Shown one piece after another: positions 22,060-32,353 of a DNA stretch of 34,197 nt. How positions within the stretch are numbered: the first letter of the stretch is position 1; each line of letters starts with the position of its first letter. A model generated the notes under the pieces. That model was given only the letters and a program-made list of their open reading frames with translations. It ran no database searches and had not been told where the DNA came from. Origin of the DNA: Nostoc sp. MG11 (GTDB taxonomy: Bacteria > Cyanobacteriota > Cyanobacteriia > Cyanobacteriales > Nostocaceae); assembly GCF_014904695.1 (NCBI RefSeq), contig NZ_JACXXN010000047.1:1-34197 (forward strand). The letters are read 5' to 3'. Both the position numbers and the translations under genes were made by a program.

Positions 22060-25000
22060 ATGCCTGCAATTGCAGATAATAACAACAACGATTTAGCACA
22101 AAACCATTATTCAGAATGGGTGAAGGGTTCAGGCGTTGACGCCACCCTCACTGCACTAAATGTCCGTTCTCTAAGTAGGAATGAAGTATACGAGTACCTG
22201 TTGTACGCCCTACCTCAAACCGCCCGACGTAACGATCTCCGATTGCGGGACGGATATTTGAGACGGTACGCCCACACGACAAAAGGTGCATGGTGGGTGA
22301 GTGGACTTGACCCACTCAACAACTGGCTATCAATGGATTGGGGACGGATTAAACCGGACTACCCCAGGCTCGAATGGGACAAACAAACCCAACAGCATAC
22401 CGAAAAGCCCATCAAATACGAGTCACCGCCGAAAACCCCAAACCGCGTTACCTATCTGCGAGTTCCCCTCCACATCTGGCGGTTGGTGTCCCTGCGGTAT
22501 GATGTACCGATGCCAGAACTGATCGCGATCACCCAATCAGGTGAGGCATTAGGTTTTTGGGCTTGGGTAATGGCACACCCCGAAATCCCTGTAATTCTTA
22601 CGGAGGGCGAGAAGAAGGCAGGTTGTTTACTGTCGTTGGGTTTTGCAGCGATCGCTCTCCCTGGCATTTGGAACGGGCGCGTTGGTAAGGAAGATCTAGA
22701 ACGCCTACACCCTGACTTGGTAGCGATGGCCCAACCAGGACGGAAATACATTGTATTATTTGACTACGAAACCAAGCCGAAAACCAAACTCCACGTTTAT
22801 CAAGCCACCCGTCGTACTGCTAGGGCTATTATTCAGCAAGGCTGTGTTTGTGAAGTGGCACTATTACCTGGGTCGGAAAAAGGAATTGACGATTGGGTGG
22901 TGGCACTGGGTAAAAAAGCGGATAAAGCAGTGACAGCAATGATTGCTGATGCCTTAACTTTAAACGAGTACCAACAAAGATTTTTCATCAATCGTGTTAG
23001 AGGATTGCGTAAGTTCAAGCCCAACCTGACAGTGAATACACGTTACCTTTCTCAAGCAATCCATTCTCTACCTGAATCTGGCTTGGTTGGTTTGGCTTCT
23101 GATATGGGAACTGGTAAAACTGAAATCTTGGCGATAATCAGAAGAGATAACCCAGGCTTGAGCTTTTTGAACAATGGGCATCGCGTCAACTTGCTGAAGA
23201 ATCTGAGCGATCGCCTGCAAACTGCCATGTACTCCGCGATTTCTTGCGGCGACTGGGCAAAAGCCAAAGCCCTCAGCATTACTGTTGACTCGTTGTATAA
23301 AATGGCGAGTGATTTACAGGTTTACGATGTTCTATTTATTGATGAGGCCTGCCAATATCTTGCCCACTTGCTCAAGTCCAAAACCTGCAAGTCACACCGG
23401 GGGGATATTCTGGAGGTGTTGGAGTATCTGGTTTACAATGCCAAGCTGGTAGTGTTAGCTGATGCTCACTTGGACGATCTGACTATCGAGTTTTTCTTGA
23501 GAATGCGACCGGCTGGCGAAAAACCCTACATCATCAAGAATGAATATCGCTCTGGTGGTCGTCAAGTTCATTGGTACGAAGGCAAGAACAGCAGTGCGCT
23601 CGTTGCCAATTTTCATGCTCAACTGATGTCGGGCAAGAAGTTGATGATGGTCAGTGACAGCAAGCGCTTTATCAAAAAGTTGGAACGCGCTTTGAATGAT
23701 GGGACATCAATAGATACGCCTGACACGGAAGAAACACCAGAGTCAGCCGAAGACCGTCAGCTAAGGGTGTGGACTGTTCATTCGGAGAACAGCGGCAGTG
23801 AAGAGAATGTAATTTTTATTCGGGAAATTAATGTTGCTATCAAAAACATAGACGCGCTGCTCATCACTCCCAGTCTAGGCACAGGTGTTGATATTTCTAC
23901 CTACCATTTCGATGGGATCTTCGGTGTGTTTCACGCTGTATCACAATCAGCTACAGAATGTTCTCAACAGCTGTGGCGGTATCGTCCCGATGTGACGATG
24001 CATGTTTGGGTAACCCCTCGTCCTCCATTTGGTTATGCCGAAACCAATGCGCGGCGGATCAAAGAAAGGATTCTCCAAAACAACGAAATGACGGCTTTCT
24101 TGATTCGTATTGACAAACAGACAGGGAAGCGTGGGGCAGAGAAGGACTGGATGTTAGACACCAGTTGCCAGATTGAGGCGCAGCGCAATTGGTCTATTAA
24201 TAATTTACGAAACGATCTGCGATCGCTCTTGGAGGAAATGGGCAATACGATTATCCCCGTAGGAGATAGTAGCGATGATGGGGCGGCTCGTTGGATCAAG
24301 GCAGCTGGTGTTGCCTTGGATTGGGAGCATTGTACTAAAGTTGCTAATACCAAAGATATCGATAGAAGAACTTACACCAGCAGGCAGCACCAGGATTACC
24401 TGAAGCCAGAGGAAGTGCTGGAGTGTGAGAAATTCCGCATCCAGGACACTTACGGCATGACTGTTACCCCGGAACTGGTAGAGAAAGACGATGGGGGGCG
24501 GTTAATTAAAAAGATAGTTGCACTGGAGGCAATACTAGCAGCACCGGGGTCAACTACAACTGATGACCAGGGGCGGGAATTTGTTACACCGCCGACTATT
24601 GTTGTAGAGCGAGATAAGGGGGAGAGAGAGCGACTAACCATTTGCACTGATTGGAGTAATCATTCTACATCCTGGCTCATGCGTCATCGGCTGGGATTGA
24701 GGACAGTGCTGCTGGATCTCATGGCTGGGGTTGAAGTTACAGGGAATGAAGCGATGATTCAGGCTTTGGCGGATTTTTCCAAACGTAGCGCAGCTCACGT
24801 CAAGGGTATCCTGAATCTGACCATACCGCTTGATGAATCATCGGTGTGGATTTTAGGACAGTATTTAGAGCAACTGGGTTTATCTACAGACTCGCGCCGT
24901 CCCGTTGAAGACGGCAAACGGGTTCGGTATTACCGCCTAAATACTGAGGATGTCGTGTTTGCCCAGCAGGTTTTGGAATATCGGCAGCGGCAACGGGACG

Positions 25001-25371
25001 AGAGAGAAAGGAAGCGTCAAGAGGAGCAAGAGTTAAATGCAGCTTATGCGGCTAGAATGCAAGCTCAGTATGGGATTAATGCCCTGTCCACACCCCCCAT
25101 CAATGGAAATGGAAGTAATAAACGGGGGGGTATGGACGGGGATTCATCAGGAGTACAAATACTCAATAATCAATGGTGGAACAGGGTAAAATACTACGCT
25201 CGGCTAGTAATTGAGCGGATAGAACACGGAGTTAAACAGGTCAAAGAACTACTCAGCACCCTCACAAGTGACGAGCGTTGGGGGGTGATGGTAGAGGTTG
25301 AGGAGGTTGAATCGGAGAAATTTGGCCAGTTGATTGCATCTGCTCCCGATTGGGTGGAATGGATGGCGTGA
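22060..25371 (+). CDS. Plasmid replication protein, CyRepA1 family (Toprim-like plus helicase)
   Basis: The product is 1103 residues from the ATG at 22060, which is preceded by GGAGGGG. A longer start at 22036 has no ribosome-binding site. The N-terminal half is a DUF3854-type Toprim-like primase module ([20 protein letters not shown] near residue 180; [20 protein letters not shown] near 230; [10 protein letters not shown]). A helicase-like module follows, with Walker [10 protein letters not shown] (near 347) and a DEAC Walker B (near 427). A basic coiled region lies near 980. This architecture matches CyRepA1, the replication-protein family of many cyanobacterial plasmids. No mutated motif is seen. 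Confidence 0.9.
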   Translation: MPAIADNNNNDLAQNHYSEWVKGSGVDATLTALNVRSLSRNEVYEYLLYALPQTARRNDLRLRDGYLRRYAHTTKGAWWVSGLDPLNNWLSMDWGRIKPDYPRLEWDKQTQQHTEKPIKYESPPKTPNRVTYLRVPLHIWRLVSLRYDVPMPELIAITQSGEALGFWAWVMAHPEIPVILTEGEKKAGCLLSLGFAAIALPGIWNGRVGKEDLERLHPDLVAMAQPGRKYIVLFDYETKPKTKLHVYQATRRTARAIIQQGCVCEVALLPGSEKGIDDWVVALGKKADKAVTAMIADALTLNEYQQRFFINRVRGLRKFKPNLTVNTRYLSQAIHSLPESGLVGLASDMGTGKTEILAIIRRDNPGLSFLNNGHRVNLLKNLSDRLQTAMYSAISCGDWAKAKALSITVDSLYKMASDLQVYDVLFIDEACQYLAHLLKSKTCKSHRGDILEVLEYLVYNAKLVVLADAHLDDLTIEFFLRMRPAGEKPYIIKNEYRSGGRQVHWYEGKNSSALVANFHAQLMSGKKLMMVSDSKRFIKKLERALNDGTSIDTPDTEETPESAEDRQLRVWTVHSENSGSEENVIFIREINVAIKNIDALLITPSLGTGVDISTYHFDGIFGVFHAVSQSATECSQQLWRYRPDVTMHVWVTPRPPFGYAETNARRIKERILQNNEMTAFLIRIDKQTGKRGAEKDWMLDTSCQIEAQRNWSINNLRNDLRSLLEEMGNTIIPVGDSSDDGAARWIKAAGVALDWEHCTKVANTKDIDRRTYTSRQHQDYLKPEEVLECEKFRIQDTYGMTVTPELVEKDDGGRLIKKIVALEAILAAPGSTTTDDQGREFVTPPTIVVERDKGERERLTICTDWSNHSTSWLMRHRLGLRTVLLDLMAGVEVTGNEAMIQALADFSKRSAAHVKGILNLTIPLDESSVWILGQYLEQLGLSTDSRRPVEDGKRVRYYRLNTEDVVFAQQVLEYRQRQRDERERKRQEEQELNAAYAARMQAQYGINALSTPPINGNGSNKRGGMDGDSSGVQILNNQWWNRVKYYARLVIERIEHGVKQVKELLSTLTSDERWGVMVEVEEVESEKFGQLIASAPDWVEWMA

Positions 25372-25387
25372 ATTGTGGCGGCGGTTA

Positions 25388-25642
25388 ATGAATCTTCAAG
25401 TAGCGATGGCGAAGACTTTAACAGGGAAAGCTCTCTCATCACAAACTATGCCCAAATACTTAGAGATGTTATCAAGCATGAGGGTTGACGCGATTAAATC
25501 CATCTTCAAACGCTGGGCATCTGATTTGCGCTGGCAGACGGTGCTGGAGTTGGAGGCTCTAGCGGTGAATGAACTGCGCTCTTTGGAGCAGGTAGAGCCG
25601 GAATTTTACGCCTTGCTTAGTGAGGAGGTGTTGCCAATGTAG
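25388..25642 (+). CDS. Hypothetical protein following the replication gene
   Basis: The product is 84 residues from the ATG at 25388, starting 16 bp after the replication gene's stop. An upstream extension would overlap that gene and is rejected. It is helical and rich in leucine and basic residues (YLEMLSSMRVDAIKSIFKRW, ASDLRWQTVLELEALAVNEL). It looks like a small partner of the replication protein. No family is recognised. Confidence 0.6.
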   Translation: MNLQVAMAKTLTGKALSSQTMPKYLEMLSSMRVDAIKSIFKRWASDLRWQTVLELEALAVNELRSLEQVEPEFYALLSEEVLPM

Positions 25643-25727
25643 GTGTGAGCTAAATTATTTCCAAAAGACCACCTACGACTTTAGAGTGTTGAAATAACTA
25701 AAATAACTATCCATCTGAAGGCGAGGT

Positions 25728-26786
25728 ATGACAACAAACTTTGGTCGGCGTGAATTTATCTTGTTTGGTTCAGCCGCGTTTGCTACCAGCTTAGTGGTGC
25801 AAGCTTGCAGTAATAAGCCAACGACACCAACAGCGACAACAACGGGTGGTACTGAAGGGTTTAAAATAGCGATCGCTCTGCCTGGAATGATTACCGACAA
25901 AGGCTGGAATCAATCTGGTTATGAAGGAATCAATTTAGTAAAACAAAAGCTAGGTGCAGAAACTGCCTATGTAGAAAAAGTAGCACAAGCAGATCAAACA
26001 GAAGTATTAACAGATTTTGCTCGTAAAGACTACAATCTCATCTTCGCGCATGGCGGACAATTTGATGCCGCAATTGAACAAGTCGCCTCACAGTTCCCCA
26101 ACACATTTTTTTTGGGAGTAAATGGTAATCTCAAAGGTGAGAATATTGCTTCTTTACGAATAGATCACCTACAAGCTAGTTATTTATGTGGCATTATCGG
26201 TGCTCATACCACAAAATCTAATAAATTAGCTTATATTGCTGGAGAGAAGTTCCCGGCTACCGAGGGAGAACTGCGAGGATTTGAATTAGGGGCAAAGTCT
26301 GTTAAACCAAATATCCAAATTACTTCTACTTTTACAGGTGATTGGAATGATGTTGCCAAAGCCAAGGAAGCGACTCTCGCATTAATTTCTTCCGGGGCTG
26401 ATGTCATCTATCAATGGTTAGATAATGCCTCAGCCGCAGTTTTACAAACAGCAGGTGAAAAAGGAGTATATGCTTTTGGTAACACCAAAGATCAATTAGA
26501 CGTTGCACCAAAAGCTGTCTTAACCAGCGCTGTCAAACGCTTAGATTTAGCCATAGCTTATCTAGCAGAATTAGCCAAACAAAAACAAATCAAAGGACAA
26601 ATATATACAATTGGTTTAGAAAGAACAGATATATTAGTTTTAGGGAAATTCGGAGCAATCATACCGGAAGCAGTAAAGCAAAAGGTATTGAATGCAAAGC
26701 AAGAGATTGTTAATAAAAAAATCGTGTTTGAAGACTGTAAAGAGGCTGGTAAGGATACGCGCTGCGTGAAGAAAGCAACAACATAG
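25728..26786 (+). CDS. BMP-family ABC transporter substrate-binding lipoprotein
   Basis: The 352-residue protein begins with a twin-arginine-like segment (FGRREFILFGSAAFATSLVV) ending in the lipobox QAC, so it is probably a lipid-anchored, Tat- or Sec-exported protein. The body (ITDKGWNQSGYEGINLVKQK, AYVEKVAQADQTEVLTDFAR, NTFFLGVNGN, LRIDHLQASYLCGIIGAHTT, SSGADVIYQWLDNASAAVLQ) is the BMP/Med periplasmic-binding fold. In characterised cases it binds nucleosides. It is the first gene of a four-gene importer operon. A 16-bp inverted repeat lies between it and the ATPase gene. Confidence 0.9.
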   Translation: MTTNFGRREFILFGSAAFATSLVVQACSNKPTTPTATTTGGTEGFKIAIALPGMITDKGWNQSGYEGINLVKQKLGAETAYVEKVAQADQTEVLTDFARKDYNLIFAHGGQFDAAIEQVASQFPNTFFLGVNGNLKGENIASLRIDHLQASYLCGIIGAHTTKSNKLAYIAGEKFPATEGELRGFELGAKSVKPNIQITSTFTGDWNDVAKAKEATLALISSGADVIYQWLDNASAAVLQTAGEKGVYAFGNTKDQLDVAPKAVLTSAVKRLDLAIAYLAELAKQKQIKGQIYTIGLERTDILVLGKFGAIIPEAVKQKVLNAKQEIVNKKIVFEDCKEAGKDTRCVKKATT

Positions 26787-26814
26787 GTTTAGCAGACTAG
26801 ATTAAAAAACTTTT

Positions 26815-26861
26815 GTAGTGAGGACTTTAGCTCAGATTTTTAGGACTAAAGTCCTCACTAC
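26815..26861. repeat. 16-bp inverted repeat between importer genes
   Basis: GTAGTGAGGACTTTAG (26815-26830) and its exact complement (26846-26861) flank a 15-base loop. GTAGTGAGGACTTTAG-type arms recur as dispersed repeats in Nostoc genomes. In the operon it could lower expression of the downstream ATPase relative to the binding protein. Confidence 0.7.
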
Positions 26862-26881
26862 GAGCTATCAGTTTTGTGAAT

Positions 26882-28351
26882 ATGAACTATTTACGCTTAA
26901 ACAATATTACCAAAAGCTTTGGGTCTTTTATTGCTAACGACAATATCAATCTCTCTGTTGCATCTGGAACCATTCATGCAATACTAGGCGAAAATGGTGC
27001 AGGTAAGAGTACTTTAATGAATATTATTAGTGGACTCTATCAACCTGATGCTGGTGAGATTTATCTCCAAGAACAACCAATAAAAATTACTTCACCAAAT
27101 GAGGCAATTAAGTTAGGCATTGGCATGATTTACCAACACTTTATGCTTGTGCCTCAATTAACTGTCACAGAAAATATCATCTTAGGCACGGAGAAAACTT
27201 GGCGGCTAAATCTACAATATAAACAGCAAGAAATCGCCGCATTATCCCAAGCTTATGGATTAGAAATTGACCCCACTGTCAAAGTTGAAAATTTATCTGT
27301 TGGGGCACAACAACGGGTAGAAATTCTCAAAGTTCTATATCGTCGAGCAAAGTTGTTGATTCTTGATGAACCTACAGCAGTTTTGACACCACCAGAAGTA
27401 GAATCATTAATTGCTATCTTGCGCCAATTGGCAGCCGCAGGCAATACAATCATTTTTATCAGTCATAAATTAGAAGAGGTAATGAATCTCTGTAATTCAG
27501 TCACAGTTTTGCGCCAGGGAAAGGTAGTAGCAACAACATCAACTGAAGCGGCGACACCTCAGCAGTTAGCAACATTGATGGTAGGACGAGAAGTCGCTTT
27601 ACAGTTAAATAAAAGTCCGACATTACCAGGAGAAATCATCCTATCGGTACAAAATTTACAAGTTGCTGATGAAAGAAATATTCTTACTGTAAATAATGTA
27701 TCTTTTGAACTGCGGGCAGGAGAAATTTTAGGAATTGCTGGTGTTGATGGCAATGGACAGCGAGAACTAGCTGATGCTATCGCTTTTGTGCGGACTATTA
27801 AGCAGGGTAAAATTGAGTTTACACACAAGGATTCTTTAGTGGGCTACATCCCAGAAGATAGGCGGACAATGGGATTGGTGTTGCAATTTAGCATTGCCCA
27901 AAACTTGATTTTAAAAGCTTTTAAATATCTGCCATTTTGTCGCCGTTTTTTGTTACAACAAGAAGCGATCGCTAATCGTGCCCAAGCTGCAATGCAAGAG
28001 TTTGACATTCGGGCCAATGGGATTGATGTCTTGGTAAGTCAGCTTTCGGGAGGAAATCAACAAAAAGTGGTGTTAGCGCGAGAACTGGCGCAAACACCAG
28101 CTTTAATTATCGCCATGCAACCCACAAGGGGGTTAGATGTAGGGGCGACAGTAGCCGTCCAGTCTCGAATATTAACAGAACGCGATCGCGGTGCCGGAAT
28201 TTTGTATATTTCTACTGAGTTAGAAGAAGTGATGACAATGAGTGATCGCATTGCTGTAATCTACAGAGGTGAGTTTGTGGCTATTTTGGATGCAGCCACG
28301 GCAAAGGTGGAAGAAATTGGTTTGTTGATGGGTGGTGGGAATAATGAATGA
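26882..28351 (+). CDS. ABC transporter ATPase, two nucleotide-binding domains
   Basis: The product is 489 residues from the ATG at 26882; an in-frame GTG at 26876 is possible. Domain 1 has Walker A GENGAGKST (near 36), the LSVGAQQRVEIL signature and LLILDEPTAVLTPPE Walker B. Domain 2 has an incomplete Walker A (AGVDGNGQREL) but an intact LSGGNQQKVVLARELAQ signature and TRGLDVGA. A degenerate second Walker A is normal for the RbsA/BmpB type of sugar and nucleoside importers. It energises the two permeases encoded downstream. Confidence 0.93.
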   Translation: MNYLRLNNITKSFGSFIANDNINLSVASGTIHAILGENGAGKSTLMNIISGLYQPDAGEIYLQEQPIKITSPNEAIKLGIGMIYQHFMLVPQLTVTENIILGTEKTWRLNLQYKQQEIAALSQAYGLEIDPTVKVENLSVGAQQRVEILKVLYRRAKLLILDEPTAVLTPPEVESLIAILRQLAAAGNTIIFISHKLEEVMNLCNSVTVLRQGKVVATTSTEAATPQQLATLMVGREVALQLNKSPTLPGEIILSVQNLQVADERNILTVNNVSFELRAGEILGIAGVDGNGQRELADAIAFVRTIKQGKIEFTHKDSLVGYIPEDRRTMGLVLQFSIAQNLILKAFKYLPFCRRFLLQQEAIANRAQAAMQEFDIRANGIDVLVSQLSGGNQQKVVLARELAQTPALIIAMQPTRGLDVGATVAVQSRILTERDRGAGILYISTELEEVMTMSDRIAVIYRGEFVAILDAATAKVEEIGLLMGGGNNE

Positions 28352-28457
28352 TATTGTGTACGGTTAAAGACGGATTGTTAAGGCTGCAAGGAGGCAGGGG
28401 GAGAAAGAGTTTTCAAGTTTTTGGACAAATGCGGCAATATTAATCAGCCGGACATGA

Positions 28458-29516
28458 ATGATCGCAACTAATCGCATGAAATTCCTGTTACCAATCCTAT
28501 CACCGCTAATTGCAATCGCCTCTGCTCTCATCGTCGGTGCTATCCTCATGCTAATTGCTGATGCAAATCCCATCACTGCATACAGCATCTTATTTCAAGA
28601 ATCTCTCTCTACCTACTTTGGATTTGGTAACACTCTCACCAAAATGACACCGCTATTGTTCGCCAGTTTAGGCGTGCTAGTGGCGTTGCGGGCTGGGCAA
28701 TTTAATATCGGTGGAGAAGGACAAATTTATCTGGGTGCGTTGGGAAGTACTTTAATTGGGTTATATCTGCAAGGATTACCTGCGGTAATTCATATTTCCT
28801 TAGCACTTTTAGCAGGATTTTTCTTCGGTGCAGCTTGGGGTTGGATTCCTGGTTATCTCAAAGCAATGCGCGGAGTGAATGAGGTAATTACTACATTGTT
28901 GCTCAACTACATCGCCATGAATTTAGTTAGCTACCTTGTCCAAAATCCATTATTGGCAACAGGTGCGCCTAGTCCTTATTCGCCATTAATTGCCAAAACA
29001 TCCCGTTTGCCGATTATATTACCCCAAAGCCTTGCCCATGCAGGTATTTTATTAGGTTTAATTGTCGCAGGTATTTTATGGGTATTGTTAGTGCGATCGC
29101 CTCTAGGTTATCAAATTACAGCAGTGGGATTTAACCCGATTGCCGCCCGTTATGCCCATATATATGTTGAACGTACCATTATGCTAGTGATGGCTTGTTC
29201 GGGTGGTTTAGCTGGATTGGCTGGGAGTTGTGAGGTGATGGGGTTGAAATATCGGCTATTTGAACAAGTTTCACCAGGTTATGGGTTTGATGCCATTGCG
29301 ATCGCTTTTTTAAGTCGTGGTAGTGTTATCGGTGTAGTATTAACTTCCTTGTTTTTTGCCGCGCTTCGCAGTGGTGCGAATGTGATGCAGCGTAGTGCAG
29401 GTGTGCCGGTAACTGTAGTTTACGCGATTCAAGGGTTTATGGTGTTGTTTATTGCTATCAGTCTCGCAGTCGAAAGAGAGATAAGAGTCAAAACCAACAG
29501 AGGCGCAAAGGTTTAA
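28458..29516 (+). CDS. ABC transporter permease 1 (BMP/nucleoside type)
   Basis: The 352-residue hydrophobic protein has about eight to ten predicted membrane helices, starting FLLPILSPLIAIASALIVGA. Family hallmarks include GQFNIGGEGQIYLGALGSTL, MRGVNEVITTLLLNYIAMNL and GFDAIAIAFLSRGSVIGVVL. This is the first permease of the BPD_transp_2 type used with BMP binding proteins. It starts about 106 bp after the ATPase stop, in a spacer with a short GC-rich repeat (about 28383-28402). Confidence 0.92.
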   Translation: MIATNRMKFLLPILSPLIAIASALIVGAILMLIADANPITAYSILFQESLSTYFGFGNTLTKMTPLLFASLGVLVALRAGQFNIGGEGQIYLGALGSTLIGLYLQGLPAVIHISLALLAGFFFGAAWGWIPGYLKAMRGVNEVITTLLLNYIAMNLVSYLVQNPLLATGAPSPYSPLIAKTSRLPIILPQSLAHAGILLGLIVAGILWVLLVRSPLGYQITAVGFNPIAARYAHIYVERTIMLVMACSGGLAGLAGSCEVMGLKYRLFEQVSPGYGFDAIAIAFLSRGSVIGVVLTSLFFAALRSGANVMQRSAGVPVTVVYAIQGFMVLFIAISLAVEREIRVKTNRGAKV

Positions 29517-29570
29517 CCCAGAAAACTCTGCGAAACTTTGCGCTTTCCTCTAGCTTGAAAAGTTAAGCCA

Positions 29571-29665
29571 CTTGCTTGCGGGGGTTCCCCCCGTTGTGCA
29601 AAGTGGCGTTCCTACGCCGGGAAACCCGGCTTTCCTGCAGAACGCTTACGCGAACGAGGAACTTT
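29571..29665. repeat. Nested small dispersed repeats between the permease genes
   Basis: The spacer between the permeases holds at least two typical Nostoc small repeats: GCGGGGGTTCCCCCCGTTGT with its self-complementary GGGGG/CCCCC core, and TACGCCGGGAAACCCGGCTT. A TTACGCGAACG end follows. They extend an artefactual open frame upstream of the second permease. The structure is a nested pair of hairpins. Confidence 0.6.
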
Positions 29666-29698
29666 CCGCTGCGAACCTCTGCGTTTAAAAATAACTCT

Positions 29699-30637
29699 AT
29701 GAATAATCTCAACTTTTTCTCTGATTACTTAATAGCTACTTTGCGTCTAGCCGTCCCCTTAGCATTTGCAGCCCTTGGAGGATTGTACTCGGAACGAGCG
29801 GGAGTGTTAAATATCGCCTTAGAAGGAATGTTGCTTACAGGTGCTTTTACTAGCGCTGTGGCTACTTTCTACACTAGTAATCCCTGGCTTGGTATCCTTG
29901 CATCCTTGATTGCTGGGGGGTTAGTCGGACTACTCCATGCTGTTTTGTGTATAACTTTGCGTGTCGAGCAATTAGTATCTGGGCTAGCAATTAATCTTGT
30001 CGCAGCTGGATTAACATCGTTTTTCGCCCGGTTAGTGTTTAGTGGCAGTAGTACACAGCAGTTACCTGGAATCGGGGCAATTATTATTCCTGGTTTAGCT
30101 AATATTCCCCTAATAGGGCCGCTACTATTTCAGAAAGATTTTTTAGTATATTTATTATTTATCTTAGTTATTTTAACTACATACATTTTATTTAAAACTA
30201 GCTTTGGACTGACATTGCGAGCAGTGGGAGAATCTCCGAAAGCTGCTGACACATCTGGAATTTCCGTACCATTTGTCCGTTATATCGCTGTGCTGATTAG
30301 TGGCTGTCTTGCGAGTTTAGGAGGTGCTTATTTAACTCTGGTACAAGTAAGATTTTTTGCCGAAGGGATGAGTGCTGGTAAAGGATTTATTGCGATCGCA
30401 GCATTAATTTTTGGCAGATGGCATCCTGTAGGTAGTGCTTTGGCTTGTTTGCTGTTTGGGGCTACAGAAGCTTTACAACTGCGAATTCAGGCTTTAGGGG
30501 CAAATATCCCTTACCAATTTTTAGTAATGCTACCTTATGCGATCGCTTTATTGGCATTAATCGGATTTGTGGGCAAATCTACACCCCCTAAAGCTTTAGG
30601 TACTCCCTACTTTACACAAAATCGCCACTTAGACTAA
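29699..30637 (+). CDS. ABC transporter permease 2 (BMP/nucleoside type)
   Basis: The product is 312 residues from the ATG at 29699. An upstream frame extension through the dispersed repeats at 29571-29665 is rejected because its peptide is not permease-like. The protein is highly hydrophobic with family motifs LGGLYSERAGVLNIALEGML, LAINLVAAGLTSFFARLVFS, LTLRAVGESPKAADTSGIS and GMSAGKGFIAIAALIFGRWH. It completes the importer with permease 1, the ATPase and the lipoprotein, presumably as a heterodimeric channel for nucleosides or a related compound. Confidence 0.93.
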   Translation: MNNLNFFSDYLIATLRLAVPLAFAALGGLYSERAGVLNIALEGMLLTGAFTSAVATFYTSNPWLGILASLIAGGLVGLLHAVLCITLRVEQLVSGLAINLVAAGLTSFFARLVFSGSSTQQLPGIGAIIIPGLANIPLIGPLLFQKDFLVYLLFILVILTTYILFKTSFGLTLRAVGESPKAADTSGISVPFVRYIAVLISGCLASLGGAYLTLVQVRFFAEGMSAGKGFIAIAALIFGRWHPVGSALACLLFGATEALQLRIQALGANIPYQFLVMLPYAIALLALIGFVGKSTPPKALGTPYFTQNRHLD

Positions 30638-30856
30638 AAAGCTGTGTTTCTATTTTTATTGGTTTGGCATGGAATTCTTTTTGACCATAACAACTGCATA
30701 CTTGCGGTCTTAATATCTCAAACCTATCTACTCTCCCAAACCCTTTTCTTGTTTTTCCCTCATGCCCTGGTTGTCCCCCTGGTTTCCGTTTTGGAGCCTC
30801 ACTCTCTTCAAGTTTTTTCTCTGTTTTTTGAGGGTGTCTCCTGACGGTGGTTTTAA

Positions 30857-32243
30857 CCCTCTTGTGTCACTCTAGGCAGAAGAAAAATGGAAATCAGAGT
30901 GAGCCAAGAATATAAAAATTGGGGAAGTTAGTCTATAAACGATAAATTGGAGTTTAGCAAATCCTAAAGATAATTCAGGAATAGAAAAGACTGTAAGCCA
31001 AGGCTGAATTAAGTTAAATAAGGTAAAAGGTTGAAGTATGAGACGGAGATTGTTGAGAATATTTTTCCCACCTTTTCCATTATCCCACTCTGGATGAGAA
31101 GCGAATCGTGTTTGAGGTTCTGGGGGAGAGAAACGCATTTGTTCTGAATCAAGGCTAACCATGAGATAGGCACTACAAACAATTTCCCACCATCGCTCAA
31201 TATCTTGATAGCGAGTCAAACGATAATCCGCCCAACCTAATTCATTTTTACTTTGCTTTAAGCCATATTCAACCCAGGTTCTTAACCCATAAAAATTACC
31301 AACATCCCTGGGAGTAATGTCTGCGTATTTACTCATTACATACCAAGTAGAGTTTCCAGGTAGTTTCTCAATTTCTGTAGTTATCTGCCAATACCTATTT
31401 TCTCCACGTTTACCATGAATTATTTCTCTAATAAACCGATTTTCACTGCTGAGGTCAGAAAATACTCGCTTGAATTTATGCCAGTTTAAATATTGAGTGT
31501 GCTGTCTTGGAAGTAAGTCCACAAAATGATTTGAGCGAATCGCAACTAGATAATTTAAACCCAGTTGATCTAATACAGATCTAAAATTCGTACCACTTTC
31601 ACCATATAAGCTGTCGGCTAGTACCAAGTTGAAGTTAAAACCCATCAACTGTAGCCTTCTCATCAGTATTGCTGCTATTTGAGGCTTGGTAAGATATTTA
31701 TCTCCTGGCTTTAATTTTATCCCGTGGCTTGTATACTTCAAATAGTAGGGGAAAAGTCATCCCGCAGAATACACCATACGCAGTGACTGCTACAACTCCA
31801 TTCTCAACCTTTCCCAAATTTCCGATGTACTGCCGTTTCACATAATCTGTTGTATTTCCTTTCTTCTTATCTCCTGTTTCATCAATAATTAAAATGATTG
31901 GTCTTCCTTTTAGTACCTCTAAAATTAGTTTCAATCGCAAAGCTCTTAACTGTTCTACTGACTATGATGTAGTTAAGAAATGATCTAGTCCTTGATAGTT
32001 ATCTAGCCCGACAATTTTTGCTATTTCAGGTAGACTTTTCCGTTTTAAATCAGAAATACATCCTATATGTAGATATTTGAAAGCTTCAAAATTCCTAACA
32101 TCTGAAAACAGGTTTTTATACCACAAGCAATATTCATCCACAAACTTGACGGTTTTAATGGGTGAACGAGGCTCTACCATTCTCTGTGTCTTCGTTCTAA
32201 GTTTTGTACATTATTATACTACCGCGATAGTGACACAAGAGGG
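30857..32243 (-). mobile_element. IS701-like insertion sequence, 1387 bp
   Basis: CCCTCTTGTGTCACT (30857-30871) and its exact complement (32229-32243) form 15-bp terminal inverted repeats around a minus-strand transposase. The flanks (TTAA left, ATAA right) show no exact duplication, so the insertion may be old or recombined. It lies just after the transporter operon. The transposase is broken (see 30872-32180). Confidence 0.85.
30872..32180 (-). pseudogene. IS701-family transposase, inactivated
   Basis: The transposase reads in three pieces. The first (from 32180: VEPRSPIKTVKFVDEYCLWY...) ends at an in-frame TAG near 31962-31964. The frame then continues (SVEQLRALRLKLILEVLKG, then IILIIDETGDKKKGNTTDYV, the first catalytic Asp) until an extra A in an AAAA run near 31713 shifts it. 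The last piece (to 30872) has LVLADSLYGESGTNF with the second Asp and TWVEYGLKQSKNELGWADYR with the Glu. The DDE residues are all present, but no single frame encodes them. Confidence 0.88.
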
Positions 32244-32270
32244 ATAAATGCAGGGGCTTGTATCCCTTTT

Positions 32271-32322
32271 GGCAGGGGAGAGGAATTCGCTCTTATTTCT
32301 CCCTGCTCCCTGCTCCCCTGCC
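32271..32322. repeat. GC-rich inverted repeat with tandem CTCCCTG heptamers
   Basis: GGCAGGGGAG (32271-32280) pairs perfectly with CTCCCCTGCC (32313-32322). The loop side carries tandem CTCCCTG-type heptamers (about 32299-32316). Such tandem heptamers next to small repeats are typical of Nostoc. Confidence 0.55.
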
Positions 32323-32353
32323 TCTTTGATCAACACAAACAGGAGATTGTACA

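Noticed and set aside
29576-29698. N-terminal extension of the second permease
   Set aside because: It is encoded by dispersed repeats; the permease-like sequence begins at the ATG at 29699.
32299-32316. Possible CRISPR-like tandem repeat
   Set aside because: Only short CTCCCTG heptamers with no spacers; fits the tandem heptamers known in Nostoc.
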